From NCBI RefSeq assembly GCF_000011645.1, contig NC_006270.3:3804501-3868500 (forward strand): DNA of 64,000 nt, given 5' to 3'. This DNA is from Bacillus licheniformis DSM 13 = ATCC 14580. Lineage in GTDB: Bacteria > Bacillota > Bacilli > Bacillales > Bacillaceae. A program made the position numbers and the translations under genes. Positions 33,598-42,579 of this stretch are shown here, piece after piece; within the stretch, counting starts at the first letter, position 1; each line of letters begins with the position of its first letter. Below the pieces are notes generated by a model. The model saw nothing but the letters and a program-made list of their open reading frames with translations. It searched no databases and had not been told where the DNA came from.

Positions 33598-33630
33598 AAA
33601 AAGCCCCTTTTATGTAAAAGGGGCTTTCAT
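33596..33630. terminator. Bidirectional terminator between pdxK and ywdA
   Basis: AAAGCCCCTTTT and AAAAGGGGCTTT around a 4-nt loop, flanked by an A run and a T-rich tail. Confidence 0.88.
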
Positions 33631-33897
33631 TTAGCTTTCCCGTTTGATCGTTCTTGCAGATGATCTTAAGAAAGATTCGATCGATTCCACAAAAAGAGCA
33701 TATTCTTTCATTTGTTCATAAGTGTCCTGAAGTTTCTTTTGTACTTCCTCATCATTTGGAATTGGTTTATCTTCAATACCGCCGATCAGCTTCTTCATCT
33801 GGAGGAGCAAACCATTGTATTCCTCTCTCGTATCCTCAATATGGTCCGCTATTTTTTTCAAACGCATAGCGGTCAATTTCTGCTGGTTTTGATCCAC
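33631..33897 (-). CDS. ywdA: Small coiled-coil protein YwdA
   Basis: An 88-residue protein rich in Lys, Glu and Leu with predicted helical heptads (LKKIADHIEDTREEYNGLLLQMKKLIGGIED ... LQDTYEQMKEYALFVESIESFLRS). GTG start (MDQNQQKL) has AAGGGG 8 nt upstream; longer in-frame readings lack a ribosome binding site. It follows sacA on the same strand as in B. subtilis and may be read with the sucrose operon. Function unknown. Confidence 0.75.
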   Translation of the reverse strand: MDQNQQKLTAMRLKKIADHIEDTREEYNGLLLQMKKLIGGIEDKPIPNDEEVQKKLQDTYEQMKEYALFVESIESFLRSSARTIKRES

Positions 33898-33985
33898 AAA
33901 AACAACCCCTTTATACTGCACTCTCTCTAAAAAAAGCATATCATAAAGGGATTGTACAGAAAATAGCAAACAGCAGCCGCTCCCT

Positions 33986-35422
33986 TTATGCCATTGTCCA
34001 GGATGTCACATTCATTATGATTTCTTTTCTGGCACTGATCCAAACATCATTATTTCCCGGGTAAGGAAAATATCTTGCCGTAAAGACTTCCTCTCCCTCA
34101 TTGACGAAGATTTCAATAGAAGAGGCGTCTAAAAAGATGTTTAAATTGCGAAGCTCCTGCAAACGGCACTGTCTGGCTTCCGTTTTTTCATCAACATAAC
34201 TGTTTCTCTCCAAGGTTATGATGCCTTCTGCTTTATTGTATATGAGTCGGGCTGCACCCCTGAAGGAAATCTCAAAACCCTCTTCAATAACTTTCGGACT
34301 GATGAAAAGCTCAGCTTTGTCCGGTTGAACAATGTCCAATTTTTCGGTGCCTTGATTAAGCGATATTGCCGCGTTTTTTTCGTTTTGGCGGAGCGTTCTA
34401 AGCTCCTCGACCGGTTTTTGAACGATTTTATCGTTTTGTAAATGCAATTCCCTCGGCAATGTCATACAGTGCACCCATTGATGCGGAATCGTCGGCTGGC
34501 TCTGTTCATCTTGGTCTGGAACACCCATCCAGGCAACCAATATCCTCCGGCCTGATTCGTCTTTTGTCGTCTGCGGCGCATAAAAGTCAAAGCCGCGGTC
34601 AAGCTCTTCGAAATCTCCGTGTGTAAACCAGGGTTTCAGCTCGTTCAATTCACCGACAAAATAGCCTGACTGATAGACGTTTTGGTAGAGCATCTCTTCT
34701 GCTTCAAGGCCTTGCGGACAGACAATTAAGACGTCTTTGCCGTCCAGTTCGAACATGTCAGGGCATTCCCACATATAGCCGAATTCCCCGAGCTGATCTG
34801 TATTTGAACCTGTGATATCGCCGAGGAACTGCCAGTCCTTCAGATTATCCGATTGAAACAGCACCGCCCTTCCCTCAAGATTTTCAGTCTGGGCGCCGAG
34901 CACCATGTACCAGCTGCCGTTCTTTTTCCATACTTTCGGGTCGCGGAAATGAGCCGTATACCCTTTCGGAAGCCTTGCAACAACCCCCTGCTTTTCAAAC
35001 GAGATGCCGTCTTTTGAGACGGCGAGACATTGATAGGTCTCCCTATTTCCCTCGCCGTCTCTGACATTCCCCGTGTAAAACAGATGCAGCACATCATTTT
35101 CAGCGATCGCGCTTCCTGAATAACAACCGTTTTTATCAAACCAGTCGCTCGGCGTGAGGGCGATCTCTTCATGCCGCCAGTTAACCAGATCTGCTGAGGA
35201 GTAGTGTCCCCATAACTTTGCACCGTGCCCCGTTTTAAAAGGCATCCACTGATAAAAAAGATGGTACACCCCTTTCCACTGAATGAACCCGTTCGGATCA
35301 TTCAGCAGTCCGACAGGAGGCATGATATGATAATGCAGCCGATAGGGATCAAGGTTTACAATATCCCGGTATTCTTCAACCCGGTTCATTGCCTTTTGAC
35401 GAAGCTCCTGATCTTGATTCAT
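33986..35422 (-). CDS. sacA: Sucrose-6-phosphate hydrolase SacA (GH32)
   Basis: A 478-residue beta-fructosidase that splits intracellular sucrose-6-phosphate to glucose-6-phosphate and fructose. GH32 motifs are complete: the nucleophile in LLNDPNGF, FRDPKVW, and the acid/base in WECPDMF, followed by the C-terminal beta-sandwich. No signal peptide, consistent with a PTS-linked intracellular enzyme. ATG with GGAGGG 6 nt upstream, 17 nt after sacP, so co-transcribed with it. Confidence 0.95.
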   Translation of the reverse strand: MNQDQELRQKAMNRVEEYRDIVNLDPYRLHYHIMPPVGLLNDPNGFIQWKGVYHLFYQWMPFKTGHGAKLWGHYSSADLVNWRHEEIALTPSDWFDKNGCYSGSAIAENDVLHLFYTGNVRDGEGNRETYQCLAVSKDGISFEKQGVVARLPKGYTAHFRDPKVWKKNGSWYMVLGAQTENLEGRAVLFQSDNLKDWQFLGDITGSNTDQLGEFGYMWECPDMFELDGKDVLIVCPQGLEAEEMLYQNVYQSGYFVGELNELKPWFTHGDFEELDRGFDFYAPQTTKDESGRRILVAWMGVPDQDEQSQPTIPHQWVHCMTLPRELHLQNDKIVQKPVEELRTLRQNEKNAAISLNQGTEKLDIVQPDKAELFISPKVIEEGFEISFRGAARLIYNKAEGIITLERNSYVDEKTEARQCRLQELRNLNIFLDASSIEIFVNEGEEVFTARYFPYPGNNDVWISARKEIIMNVTSWTMA

Positions 35423-35439
35423 CGTTTTCCCTCCCTCCG

Positions 35440-36819
35440 TCACTTTTTCTCGTCTTCATTAATGCCTAAGATAAAGGCTGTGATAAATGCGACAGTCACA
35501 GAAATCGCCATTCCGATTAAATAGTGGATCAGGTTGCCCATTCCAAGCGGGGCGACAATCGCAATCATCGGAATTCCCGTCAAACCGTATGCGTTTGCTG
35601 CAACATTCATAAAGACAACGTATGCAGCTCCCAGCGCTCCCCCGGCCATTGCCGCGATAAACGGCCGGCGGTAACGGAGGTTGACACCGAAAATAACAGG
35701 TTCGGTAATGCCGAGAAAAGAAGAGAAAGCGGCAGGTAAAGCAATTTCTTTTGTTTTTGCACGCTTTGCCAAAAAGAATACGGCAAGTCCGGCCCCGCCT
35801 TGGGCGACATTGGACATAGACCAGATCGGGAGCAGGTAGTTCCTGCCGATATCAGCGATAAGGCCGGCCTCAATCGCATGGAAACTGTGGTGGACACCAG
35901 TTAGAACGATCAGCGAGTATGTTCCCCCGAAAATCAGTCCGGCAACAGGCCCGGCAACGTCATACACATATGTTAAAATGTTCGTGATCCCTGTACCAAG
36001 CATTCTTCCTAAAGGACCGATCGCGATAAAAGCAATGAATCCCGTTGAAATAATCGTGACAAACGGTGTTACTAATAGATCGATCGCATTTGGAACGATT
36101 CTTCTTACGCCTTTTTCGATTTTACTCATCACATATACGGCAAGCAAAATTGGAACAACGGTTCCTTGATAGCCAAGCATCTCGATTTTGAGTCCGTAAA
36201 AGTCCATCACATCCGGTGATGCAGTTGCAAGTCCCCAAGGATTGAACAAGCTCGGGTGAATTAAAATTCCTCCAAGTACAGCCCCCAGGTAAGGATTGCT
36301 GCCAAACTCTTTCGCAGCACTGACACCGATCAAGATCGGAAGGATAATAAATGCCGCGCTCGAGAACATATCAAGCATTTTATACAGCGCCGCATCAGGA
36401 TCGACCCACTGAAATGCCTTCATCATTCCCAACAGCCCCATTAATAAACCGCTTGCAACAATGGCCGGGATGATTGGCACGAAAATATTTGACAGCGTTT
36501 TCGCAAATCGCGCTAAAGGATTCATTTTTCCCTTTGCGGCATCGCTGTGCTGAACCGTTTCCTTTTGGTCAAGATTCAGCTCTTTGGCAAACTGTTCATA
36601 CACTTTATTAACAAGCCCTGTTCCGAAAATAATCTGGTATTGACCAGAGCTTGAAAAGGCTCCTTTTACACCTTCCAGCTCTTCGACCTTTTCCTGGTCG
36701 ATTTTTGCTTCGTCCTTAATCACCAAACGAAGCCTTGTCGCACAATGAGCTGCACTGATGACATTATCTTCTCCGCCAAGAAGCTGTATAAGACGTACAG
36801 CGATTTCTTTATGAATCAT
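35440..36819 (-). CDS. sacP: Sucrose-specific PTS enzyme IIBC SacP
   Basis: A 459-residue permease. The EIIB domain is N-terminal with the phospho-cysteine in ISAAHCATRLRLV; the EIIC domain (about residues 105-455) has around ten membrane segments with the conserved GITEPVIFGVNLRYRRPF. It takes up sucrose with phosphorylation using a separate EIIA. AAGGAGGA lies before the ATG. Controlled by the RAT/terminator leader and cre promoter described separately. Confidence 0.94.
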   Translation of the reverse strand: MIHKEIAVRLIQLLGGEDNVISAAHCATRLRLVIKDEAKIDQEKVEELEGVKGAFSSSGQYQIIFGTGLVNKVYEQFAKELNLDQKETVQHSDAAKGKMNPLARFAKTLSNIFVPIIPAIVASGLLMGLLGMMKAFQWVDPDAALYKMLDMFSSAAFIILPILIGVSAAKEFGSNPYLGAVLGGILIHPSLFNPWGLATASPDVMDFYGLKIEMLGYQGTVVPILLAVYVMSKIEKGVRRIVPNAIDLLVTPFVTIISTGFIAFIAIGPLGRMLGTGITNILTYVYDVAGPVAGLIFGGTYSLIVLTGVHHSFHAIEAGLIADIGRNYLLPIWSMSNVAQGGAGLAVFFLAKRAKTKEIALPAAFSSFLGITEPVIFGVNLRYRRPFIAAMAGGALGAAYVVFMNVAANAYGLTGIPMIAIVAPLGMGNLIHYLIGMAISVTVAFITAFILGINEDEKK

Positions 36820-36832
36820 GATGACTCCTCCT

Positions 36833-36944
36833 TTTTTTTTAAAAAAAAGCAGAAAAGACCTAAAATTCACCAACGAATGGAGGATAGATTTTCCCCATTC
36901 ATCTAGCAAATTTTAGGTCTTGCCTGCTTTACCAGTCACAATCC
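36833..36944 (-). promoter_or_regulatory. RAT antiterminator and overlapping terminator in the sacPA leader
   Basis: The - strand carries GGATTGTGACTGG...AAAGCAGGCAAGACC, the ribonucleic antiterminator sequence bound by SacT/SacY-family proteins (36907-36944). Its 3' part (AAGACCTAAAATT, 36909-36921) is also the first arm of a large terminator whose second arm (36855-36867) is followed by a run of Ts. RNA binding by SacT would prevent the terminator and allow sacP-sacA expression on sucrose. Confidence 0.9.
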
Positions 36945-36971
36945 CCGGTATTTATTTTTTAATACGCTTTC

Positions 36972-37000
36972 ATTTTATTATGTGATAACGCTTTCGTCAA
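36972..37000 (-). promoter_or_regulatory. sacPA promoter with internal cre site
   Basis: TTGACG, 17 nt, TAAAAT on the - strand. CGAAAGCGTTATCA (36983-36996) matches the cre consensus at 13 of 14 positions and lies over the -35 and spacer, a position for CcpA repression. Confidence 0.78.
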
Positions 37001-37031
37001 CTACTTTTTTATTCTCTGTGAAAATCGACCT

Positions 37032-37060
37032 AAAAAAAGCCTGATCGCGCGATATCAGGC
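37032..37060 (-). terminator. Terminator after sacT
   Basis: GCCTGAT and ATCAGGC around a CG-rich loop, followed by seven Ts on the - strand. Confidence 0.8.
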
Positions 37061-37064
37061 GGTA

Positions 37065-37895
37065 TTACCTATAGGAATCATTTAAACGCTGGACATGCAG
37101 CGTAATATATCCGACTTCTGATTCCGGAAGATGAAGATCATATTCAGTTTTTACGTAATCCGCCAGCCCTGCCGCACATCGGTAGCTTTCAGGATACTTT
37201 TGCCGGATGAAATAAAGCATGTCATCGTCCATGACATGAAACGCTTCATTTGATTCCAGCCGGTTGATGGCATACCTGAGATGCGTGACAAGACGCTGAT
37301 ATGAGATGCTGTTTTCGTCAATCTTCTGATTGAAACAGCATTCGATTTTTTCTATCAATTCTTTGATGATGTTCGTGTATTTTAGAGTCTTCTGCATGTT
37401 TTCCGCATCCATTTTTGCGGTATGAATATGCAGCGCAATATAACCCGCTTCATCATCAGGCAATTCGACTTTCAGTTTTTCTTTGACCAAATCGATTGCC
37501 CAGAGTCCGATCTCATATTCTTTTTTATAAAGCGCTTTGATTTCATTTAACAATTTATTTTGAATGACGAATCCTTTGCGGACTCGCTCGATCGCAAATG
37601 ACAAATGATCCACAAGGGCGATGTGGATATGATCGCTCAACGGTGCGGACAGCTGCCCTTCCGCATAGCTGATGATCTCTTCGGCAGCTTCAATATGTTC
37701 TTCCGGAAGTGTTTCGAGGATTTGTTTAAACTTTTCATTTTCTTCATGAATGGTAAAAATTTTTTCTACCTTGTTTCTTGGAATGGTATCGTTTTTGCCT
37801 TTTTGAAAAGCGATACCAGGTCCCATGACAATTTTTTCTTGACCATCCTCCTTTATGATTGCTGCATTGTTGTTCAATACTTTATAGATTTTCAA
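37065..37895 (-). CDS. sacT: BglG-family transcription antiterminator SacT
   Basis: A 276-residue RNA-binding antiterminator, the length of B. subtilis SacT. An N-terminal CAT RNA-binding domain (MKIYKVLNNNAAII ... GPGIAFQKGKNDTI, residues 1-55) precedes two PRD domains with the regulatory histidines in DHLSFAIERVRKG, GYIALHIHTAKM, THLRYAINRL and GYITLHVQRL. Phosphorylation at these by HPr and EII links activity to sucrose. TTG start chosen by family pattern and length; GGGTGA precedes it. Directly upstream of its target operon. Confidence 0.93.
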   Translation of the reverse strand: MKIYKVLNNNAAIIKEDGQEKIVMGPGIAFQKGKNDTIPRNKVEKIFTIHEENEKFKQILETLPEEHIEAAEEIISYAEGQLSAPLSDHIHIALVDHLSFAIERVRKGFVIQNKLLNEIKALYKKEYEIGLWAIDLVKEKLKVELPDDEAGYIALHIHTAKMDAENMQKTLKYTNIIKELIEKIECCFNQKIDENSISYQRLVTHLRYAINRLESNEAFHVMDDDMLYFIRQKYPESYRCAAGLADYVKTEYDLHLPESEVGYITLHVQRLNDSYR

Positions 37896-37937
37896 AGCTG
37901 TCACCCACTTCCCATTATGAGTGGGATTTTACCTTGT

Positions 37938-38228
37938 TTAAGTTCCCGTGTAAAGAGTTGGTCCGGCTCTTACCCTTTTCACCGCTTTTTTGCAAACAGC
38001 CCGGCTGGGTTCTGTCGTATAACTGCCGGGCTTCATTCTCTTACAGCCCGACATCCGCTCTGTCTTCTCTTCTCTTTTTTCCGAAAAGCCGCCTGCCTGA
38101 TAAGCATCGGCAGCCTGATATGTACCGCCGGCGAACGCCGTCACCTTCATCTGATTTTCTCTGACAGGCATCACCGCATTCAGCAGCACGGCTGTCCATA
38201 ATTTTAAAAATGATATCAAACCTTTCAT
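37938..38228 (-). CDS. ywcI: Small protein of unknown function (positional YwcI)
   Basis: A 96-residue reading with GGAGGG 6 nt before its ATG. It begins with a hydrophobic helix (MKGLISFLKLWTAVLLNAVMP) and is then polar and basic. The location between sacT and vpr is that of B. subtilis ywcI. The second half is less convincing as coding: a GC hairpin (AGCCCGGC/GCCGGGCT) lies inside it, so a frameshift or an earlier end is possible. Function unknown. Confidence 0.5.
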   Translation of the reverse strand: MKGLISFLKLWTAVLLNAVMPVRENQMKVTAFAGGTYQAADAYQAGGFSEKREEKTERMSGCKRMKPGSYTTEPSRAVCKKAVKRVRAGPTLYTGT

Positions 38229-38411
38229 ACCGATCCCTCCAGTTTCGTTTTGATAAAACTAGCAACTCTATTAAACTTTCTTGCTCTATCTTATCCCAGC
38301 AAAATGAAAATGTTTGTCACAATGTGTGTGCAAAATGATTCTAGTTTTTAGAAGTTTTGTTGAAAACTGAAGGAATCGCATGATTCAGCGGATACAAACC
38401 ATGAATGTAAC

Positions 38412-38563
38412 TTACTCACAGCTTATCCTAAGGATAAACACATATTACCCACAGGATATATCCACATATCCACATACTTATTCAATATTTAGTATAAGAA
38501 CGTATATTCCCTACAATATCTATACACAAGTTTATTCACTTATACACAGTAAATTGTGCATAA
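38412..38563. promoter_or_regulatory. Cluster of DnaA-box-like sequences upstream of vpr
   Basis: Within 152 nt: TTACTCACA (38412), TTACCCACA (38445), ATATCCACA (38458 and 38466), CTATACACA (38520), TTATACACA (38540) and, on the - strand, TTATGCACA (38555-38563). The last two match TTATNCACA fully and the others have one mismatch. A palindrome TTATCCT-A-AGGATAA lies at 38423-38437. From memory, the ywcI-vpr intergenic region is one of the DnaA-binding clusters mapped in B. subtilis. The rest of the 480-nt gap (38229-38708) is AT-rich and must hold the vpr promoter, which I could not pin down. Confidence 0.75.
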
Positions 38564-38708
38564 ATCTAGAGAAATTCACTCCAATACATTGAATCTTTGA
38601 AAATTATTTCTATATATAGAAGGATTTTTTTGAAACTGAGAGAATATTTTAAAAGTTCGAAACTCTAATAATTACAAAGAAACATTTATCCAGAAGGGGG
38701 AAAACAGA

Positions 38709-41117
38709 TTGAGAAAAAGTATCGTGCGCTATTTTGTTATGGCTTTTATTCTATTATTTGCGTTATCCACATTCCTCACCGGAGTGCAGGCAACTTCCGT
38801 TCCCGATAAAAAGTCGCCTGAGCTTGAGAAAGCTGAAATCTACGGTGATATTGATGTGACGTCTGATAAACAGACGACGGTTATCGTGGAACTGAAAGAA
38901 AAGTCGCTTGCCGAAGCAAAAGCGGACGGAGAAAAACAAACGAAGGCTTCTCTAAAAACAGCTCGAAGCAAAGCGCTGAAAACACTTAAAAAAGCGAAAG
39001 TAAACCGCGAATACGACCGTGTATTTTCGGGCTTTTCTATGAAACTGCCGGCCAGTGAAATTCCAAAGCTGCTCGCCGTCAAGGAAGTTAAAGCGGTTTA
39101 TCCAAACGCAACTTACAAACCTGACAGCGTAAAAGGAAAAGACGTGACACTTGCAGCAGACGCCATTTATCCACAGATGGATAAAAGTGCCCCGTTCATC
39201 GGAGCGGATCAGGCATGGAAATCGGGCTATACCGGTAAAGGCATTAAGGTAGCCGTTATTGATACGGGCGTGGATTACACCCATCCCGACTTAAAGAATA
39301 ATTTCGGCCCATATAAGGGCTATGACTTTGTGGATAATGATTATGATCCACAGGAAACACCGACAGGCGACCCGCGCGGCGGAGCGACTGATCACGGCAC
39401 TCATGTTGCAGGAACAATCGCCGCGAACGGACAGATTAAAGGCGTGGCGCCTGAAGCAACGCTTCTTGCTTACCGCGTGCTCGGCCCCGGCGGCTCAGGC
39501 ACAACCGAGAATGTGATTGCGGGCATTGAAAAAGCCGTTGCAGACGGAGCAAAAGTGATGAACCTCTCATTGGGAAATTCGCTGAACAGCCCTGATTATG
39601 CAACAAGCATCGCACTGGACTGGGCGATGGCTGAAGGGGTTGTCGCCGTTACGTCAAACGGTAACAGCGGACCGGAAAACTGGACGGTCGGCTCGCCGGG
39701 AACATCAAGGGTTGCGATTTCCGTCGGCGCATCACAGCTTCCGTATAATGAGTATTCGGTGACGCTTCCTTCGTATTCATCAGCAAAGGTGATGGGATAC
39801 CAAGAGGAAAAGGATCTTGAAGCATTGAACGGTCAAGAGGTGGAACTCGTTGAAGCCGGCCTCGGACAAGCTGACGATTTCTCAGGCAAAGATGTGAAAG
39901 GAAAAGTTGCGGTTATCCAGAGAGGCGTCATACCATTTGTTGATAAGGCTGAAAATGCCAAAAACGCCGGCGCTATCGGAGCCGTGATTTACAATAATGC
40001 AACAGGGGAAATCGAGGCAAACGTCATGGGGATGGCCGTACCGACCGTCAAATTGTCAAAAGAAGAGGGCGAAAAGCTTGTTCAACAGATCAAAGAAGGG
40101 AAACACTCCGTTGTCTTTTCTTTCAAATTGGACAAAAAGCTGGGGGAAACAATTGCCTCATTCTCGTCCCGCGGGCCTGTCATGGATACATGGATGATTA
40201 AACCTGACGTTTCAGCGCCAGGCGTCAACATCGTCAGCACCATTCCGACCCACGATCCGAAAAACCCGTACGGTTACGGTTCAAAACAGGGAACAAGCAT
40301 GGCTTCCCCGCATGTCGCGGGAACGGCAGCCATATTAAAGCAGGCCAAACCGGATTGGACGCCTGAGCAAATCAAAGGCGTACTGATGAATACGGCGGAA
40401 AAACTGACGGATGAAAATGGAAAGCCTCTCCCTCACAATACGCAAGGAGCGGGCAGCATCCGCATCATGGAGGCCCTTAAAGCTTCATCCATTGTAACGC
40501 CGGGCAGCCATTCATACGGAACATTCCTGAAAGACAAAGGGAAACAGACGAAAAAACAAGCGTTCACGATTGAAAACCTTTCTTCACACAGAAAAGCCTA
40601 TCAGCTCGAATACTCCTTTAAAGGAACGGGCATCACGGTATCAGGAACGGAACGAGTCGTGGTACCGGCCAATCAAACAGGTAAAGCAGCGGCAAAAGTA
40701 ACCGTCAATTCCGCGAAAACGAAAGCAGGCACATATGAAGGCACGGTTTACATCCGTGAAGACGGAAGAAAAGTCGCCGAAATCCCGCTCCTATTGATCG
40801 TCAAAGAGCCAGACTACCCGCGCGTCACATCCGTAACAGTTGAACCGGGAGCAAAGCAGGGCGCTTACACGATCGAAGCCTACCTGCCGGGCGGGGCTGA
40901 AGAGCTCGCATTTCTCGTCTATGATGAAAACCTGAACCTTCTCGGCCAGGCCGGCGTTTACAAAAACCAGGGCAAAGGCTATCAATCTTATCAATGGAAC
41001 GGCAAAATCAATGACGCCGCATCCCTTAAGTCCGGAAAATACTATATGCTTGCCTATGCATCCGCCAAAGGGAAATCAAGCTACGTATTGACGGAAGACC
41101 CTTTTATCGTCGAATAA
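38709..41117 (+). CDS. vpr: Minor extracellular serine protease Vpr (subtilase S8)
   Basis: An 802-residue secreted protease. Signal peptide (residues 1-28), inhibitor I9-type propeptide (about 55-135), then the subtilase domain with Asp185 (VIDTGVDYTHPDL), His229 (DHGTHVAGT) and the serine in GTSMASPHVAGT (about residue 530). A PA domain is inserted between His and Ser (about 370-460, VAVIQRGVIPFVDKAENAKNAGA), and a C-terminal beta-rich region follows. TTG start with GGGGG upstream. In B. subtilis Vpr also processes exported peptides such as subtilin and CSF precursors. Confidence 0.95.
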   Translation: MRKSIVRYFVMAFILLFALSTFLTGVQATSVPDKKSPELEKAEIYGDIDVTSDKQTTVIVELKEKSLAEAKADGEKQTKASLKTARSKALKTLKKAKVNREYDRVFSGFSMKLPASEIPKLLAVKEVKAVYPNATYKPDSVKGKDVTLAADAIYPQMDKSAPFIGADQAWKSGYTGKGIKVAVIDTGVDYTHPDLKNNFGPYKGYDFVDNDYDPQETPTGDPRGGATDHGTHVAGTIAANGQIKGVAPEATLLAYRVLGPGGSGTTENVIAGIEKAVADGAKVMNLSLGNSLNSPDYATSIALDWAMAEGVVAVTSNGNSGPENWTVGSPGTSRVAISVGASQLPYNEYSVTLPSYSSAKVMGYQEEKDLEALNGQEVELVEAGLGQADDFSGKDVKGKVAVIQRGVIPFVDKAENAKNAGAIGAVIYNNATGEIEANVMGMAVPTVKLSKEEGEKLVQQIKEGKHSVVFSFKLDKKLGETIASFSSRGPVMDTWMIKPDVSAPGVNIVSTIPTHDPKNPYGYGSKQGTSMASPHVAGTAAILKQAKPDWTPEQIKGVLMNTAEKLTDENGKPLPHNTQGAGSIRIMEALKASSIVTPGSHSYGTFLKDKGKQTKKQAFTIENLSSHRKAYQLEYSFKGTGITVSGTERVVVPANQTGKAAAKVTVNSAKTKAGTYEGTVYIREDGRKVAEIPLLLIVKEPDYPRVTSVTVEPGAKQGAYTIEAYLPGGAEELAFLVYDENLNLLGQAGVYKNQGKGYQSYQWNGKINDAASLKSGKYYMLAYASAKGKSSYVLTEDPFIVE

Positions 41118-41121
41118 TGAC

Positions 41122-41156
41122 AAGCCTTGTTGAGAACCACTCAACAAGGCTTTTTT
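41122..41156 (+). terminator. Terminator after vpr
   Basis: AAGCCTTGTTGAG and CTCAACAAGGCTT, 5-nt loop, T run. Confidence 0.92.
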
Positions 41157-41234
41157 ATGTTAAAATACGGATAATGCGTTCAGGAGAAGCTCCCCCTTCT
41201 CTTCAAAACGTGAAAAAAGCAATCGGAGGACATC

Positions 41235-41489
41235 GTGTATATGCTTTCTTTTATCGTATTATTCGGCTTATCCTTCATTATTGTCTGCTTTATATTTTTC
41301 ACGATTTTGTACTTCGCCGTCAACCTGCAGAAGCGCGAGCCCAAGCCTTTTCAAAAAGCTGCGGAGCAAACCGTCGATACCATCATCCTCATTCCGATCA
41401 GCTGGCTGTTTACCGCTTTATACATATGCATTCTGTTTATTCTTTTCCCAATCCGCCATTTTCTCGATTTTTTTCAGCAAAAACGCTAA
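41235..41489 (+). CDS. Small two-helix membrane protein
   Basis: An 84-residue protein with two long hydrophobic helices (residues 3-30 and 50-78) joined by a charged cytoplasmic-type loop (QKREPKPFQKAAEQ) and a basic C-terminus (QQKR). Start is GTG (or the ATG two codons later) with GGAGG 5 nt upstream. It overlaps the end of ywcH by 4 nt on the opposite strand. Not recognised. Confidence 0.6.
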   Translation: MYMLSFIVLFGLSFIIVCFIFFTILYFAVNLQKREPKPFQKAAEQTVDTIILIPISWLFTALYICILFILFPIRHFLDFFQQKR

Positions 41490-42493
41490 ATTGACTGATG
41501 AAACGCTTCGGCCAGCAGCCGGTATGAATCCAATCTGTCTTGAAAATCGTGGGTGATCGTCACCGCCATGATTTCGTCCGTTCCGTAAGCGCCGGCCAGT
41601 TCAAGCAGCTGTTCCTTTACCTGCTGCGGCGTTCCGATGACCATCCGTTTTCGATTGTCTTCCACTCTCTTTCTTTCATAAGGAGAATATTGATAGGACA
41701 GGGCCGTTTCCAATGATGGAAAGCCTTCGGTCACCATCCCCTGTTCATTGGCCAATAAAGAAAAATCCAAGCTTTTGGCAAGGTTCTCCGCTTTCTCTTC
41801 TGTCTCAGCGCAAATCACAAATACGGCAACGATCACATTTGGCTGTTCCCCTAATACAGAAGGTTCGAACCTCTCTTTGTACAGTCTGGCCGCCTCTTCT
41901 CCGCCTTCACCGTTAATAAATTGAGCAAATGTATATGATGCCCCTGTTTGGGCGGCAAGCCTTGCGCTTTCCCCTGAGGAGCCGAGCAGCCAAACAGCGG
42001 GCGCTGTGGCGATGTTCGGCGTTGCGGTCAAGTTGGGAAAGCGGTGATGTTCATCGGCTTGATCGTATAAATATGTGACGAGGTCCTGAATTTGTTCTGG
42101 ATATTGGTCAGCCATCCGTCTTCCTCCATTTTGAAGGGCCATTGAAGCGATCGGCATCCCTCCCGGAGCACGTCCGACACCTAGATCAATCCTGCCGGGC
42201 GCTAGTCCTTCCAAGACGCGGAAGTTTTCCGCCACCTTGTAGGCGCTGTAATGCGGAAGCATGACGCCGCCGGATCCTATACGGATCTTCTCTGTTTTAG
42301 CCGCAAGATAACCGATCAGAACCTCCGGACTTGACCCTGCCAAGTTCCTGGAAAAATGGTGCTCAGAAACCCAAAACCTCTTGTATCCGAGCCGCTCCGC
42401 CGCTTGCGCAAGCTCCACCGTATGCTGCAAAGCCAGTTCAGGTTTGCTTCCTTCAGAAACAGGAGTCTGATCCAGTATGCTTAATGACAACAT
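41486..42493 (-). CDS. ywcH: Luciferase-like flavin monooxygenase YwcH
   Basis: A 335-residue member of the bacterial luciferase-like (LLM) superfamily, single-component type. Characteristic stretches are SILDQTPVSEG, ERLGYKRFWVSEHHFSRNLAGSSPEVLIGYLAAKTEKIRIGSGGVMLPHYSAYKVAENFRVLEGLAPGRIDLGVGRAPGG. FMN/FMNH2-dependent oxidation of an unknown substrate is expected. In B. subtilis ywcH is next to nfrA, which could supply reduced flavin; here both are on the same strand, separated by a small gene on the other strand. GGGGTG precedes the ATG. Confidence 0.88.
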   Translation of the reverse strand: MLSLSILDQTPVSEGSKPELALQHTVELAQAAERLGYKRFWVSEHHFSRNLAGSSPEVLIGYLAAKTEKIRIGSGGVMLPHYSAYKVAENFRVLEGLAPGRIDLGVGRAPGGMPIASMALQNGGRRMADQYPEQIQDLVTYLYDQADEHHRFPNLTATPNIATAPAVWLLGSSGESARLAAQTGASYTFAQFINGEGGEEAARLYKERFEPSVLGEQPNVIVAVFVICAETEEKAENLAKSLDFSLLANEQGMVTEGFPSLETALSYQYSPYERKRVEDNRKRMVIGTPQQVKEQLLELAGAYGTDEIMAVTITHDFQDRLDSYRLLAEAFHQSI

Positions 42494-42579
42494 CTTTTTC
42501 ACCCCAAATCTTCGTTTACTTTTTCTGCGCAAAAAGAAATAATAGTATCATGGATAAACTAAAGGAGCTCCCAGTACTG

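Noticed and set aside
38401..38580. CRISPR-like or replication-origin interpretation of the short repeats before vpr
   Set aside because: The repeats are 9-nt DnaA-box variants with irregular spacing, not CRISPR repeats, and no dnaA, dnaN or gidA-type origin genes are nearby.
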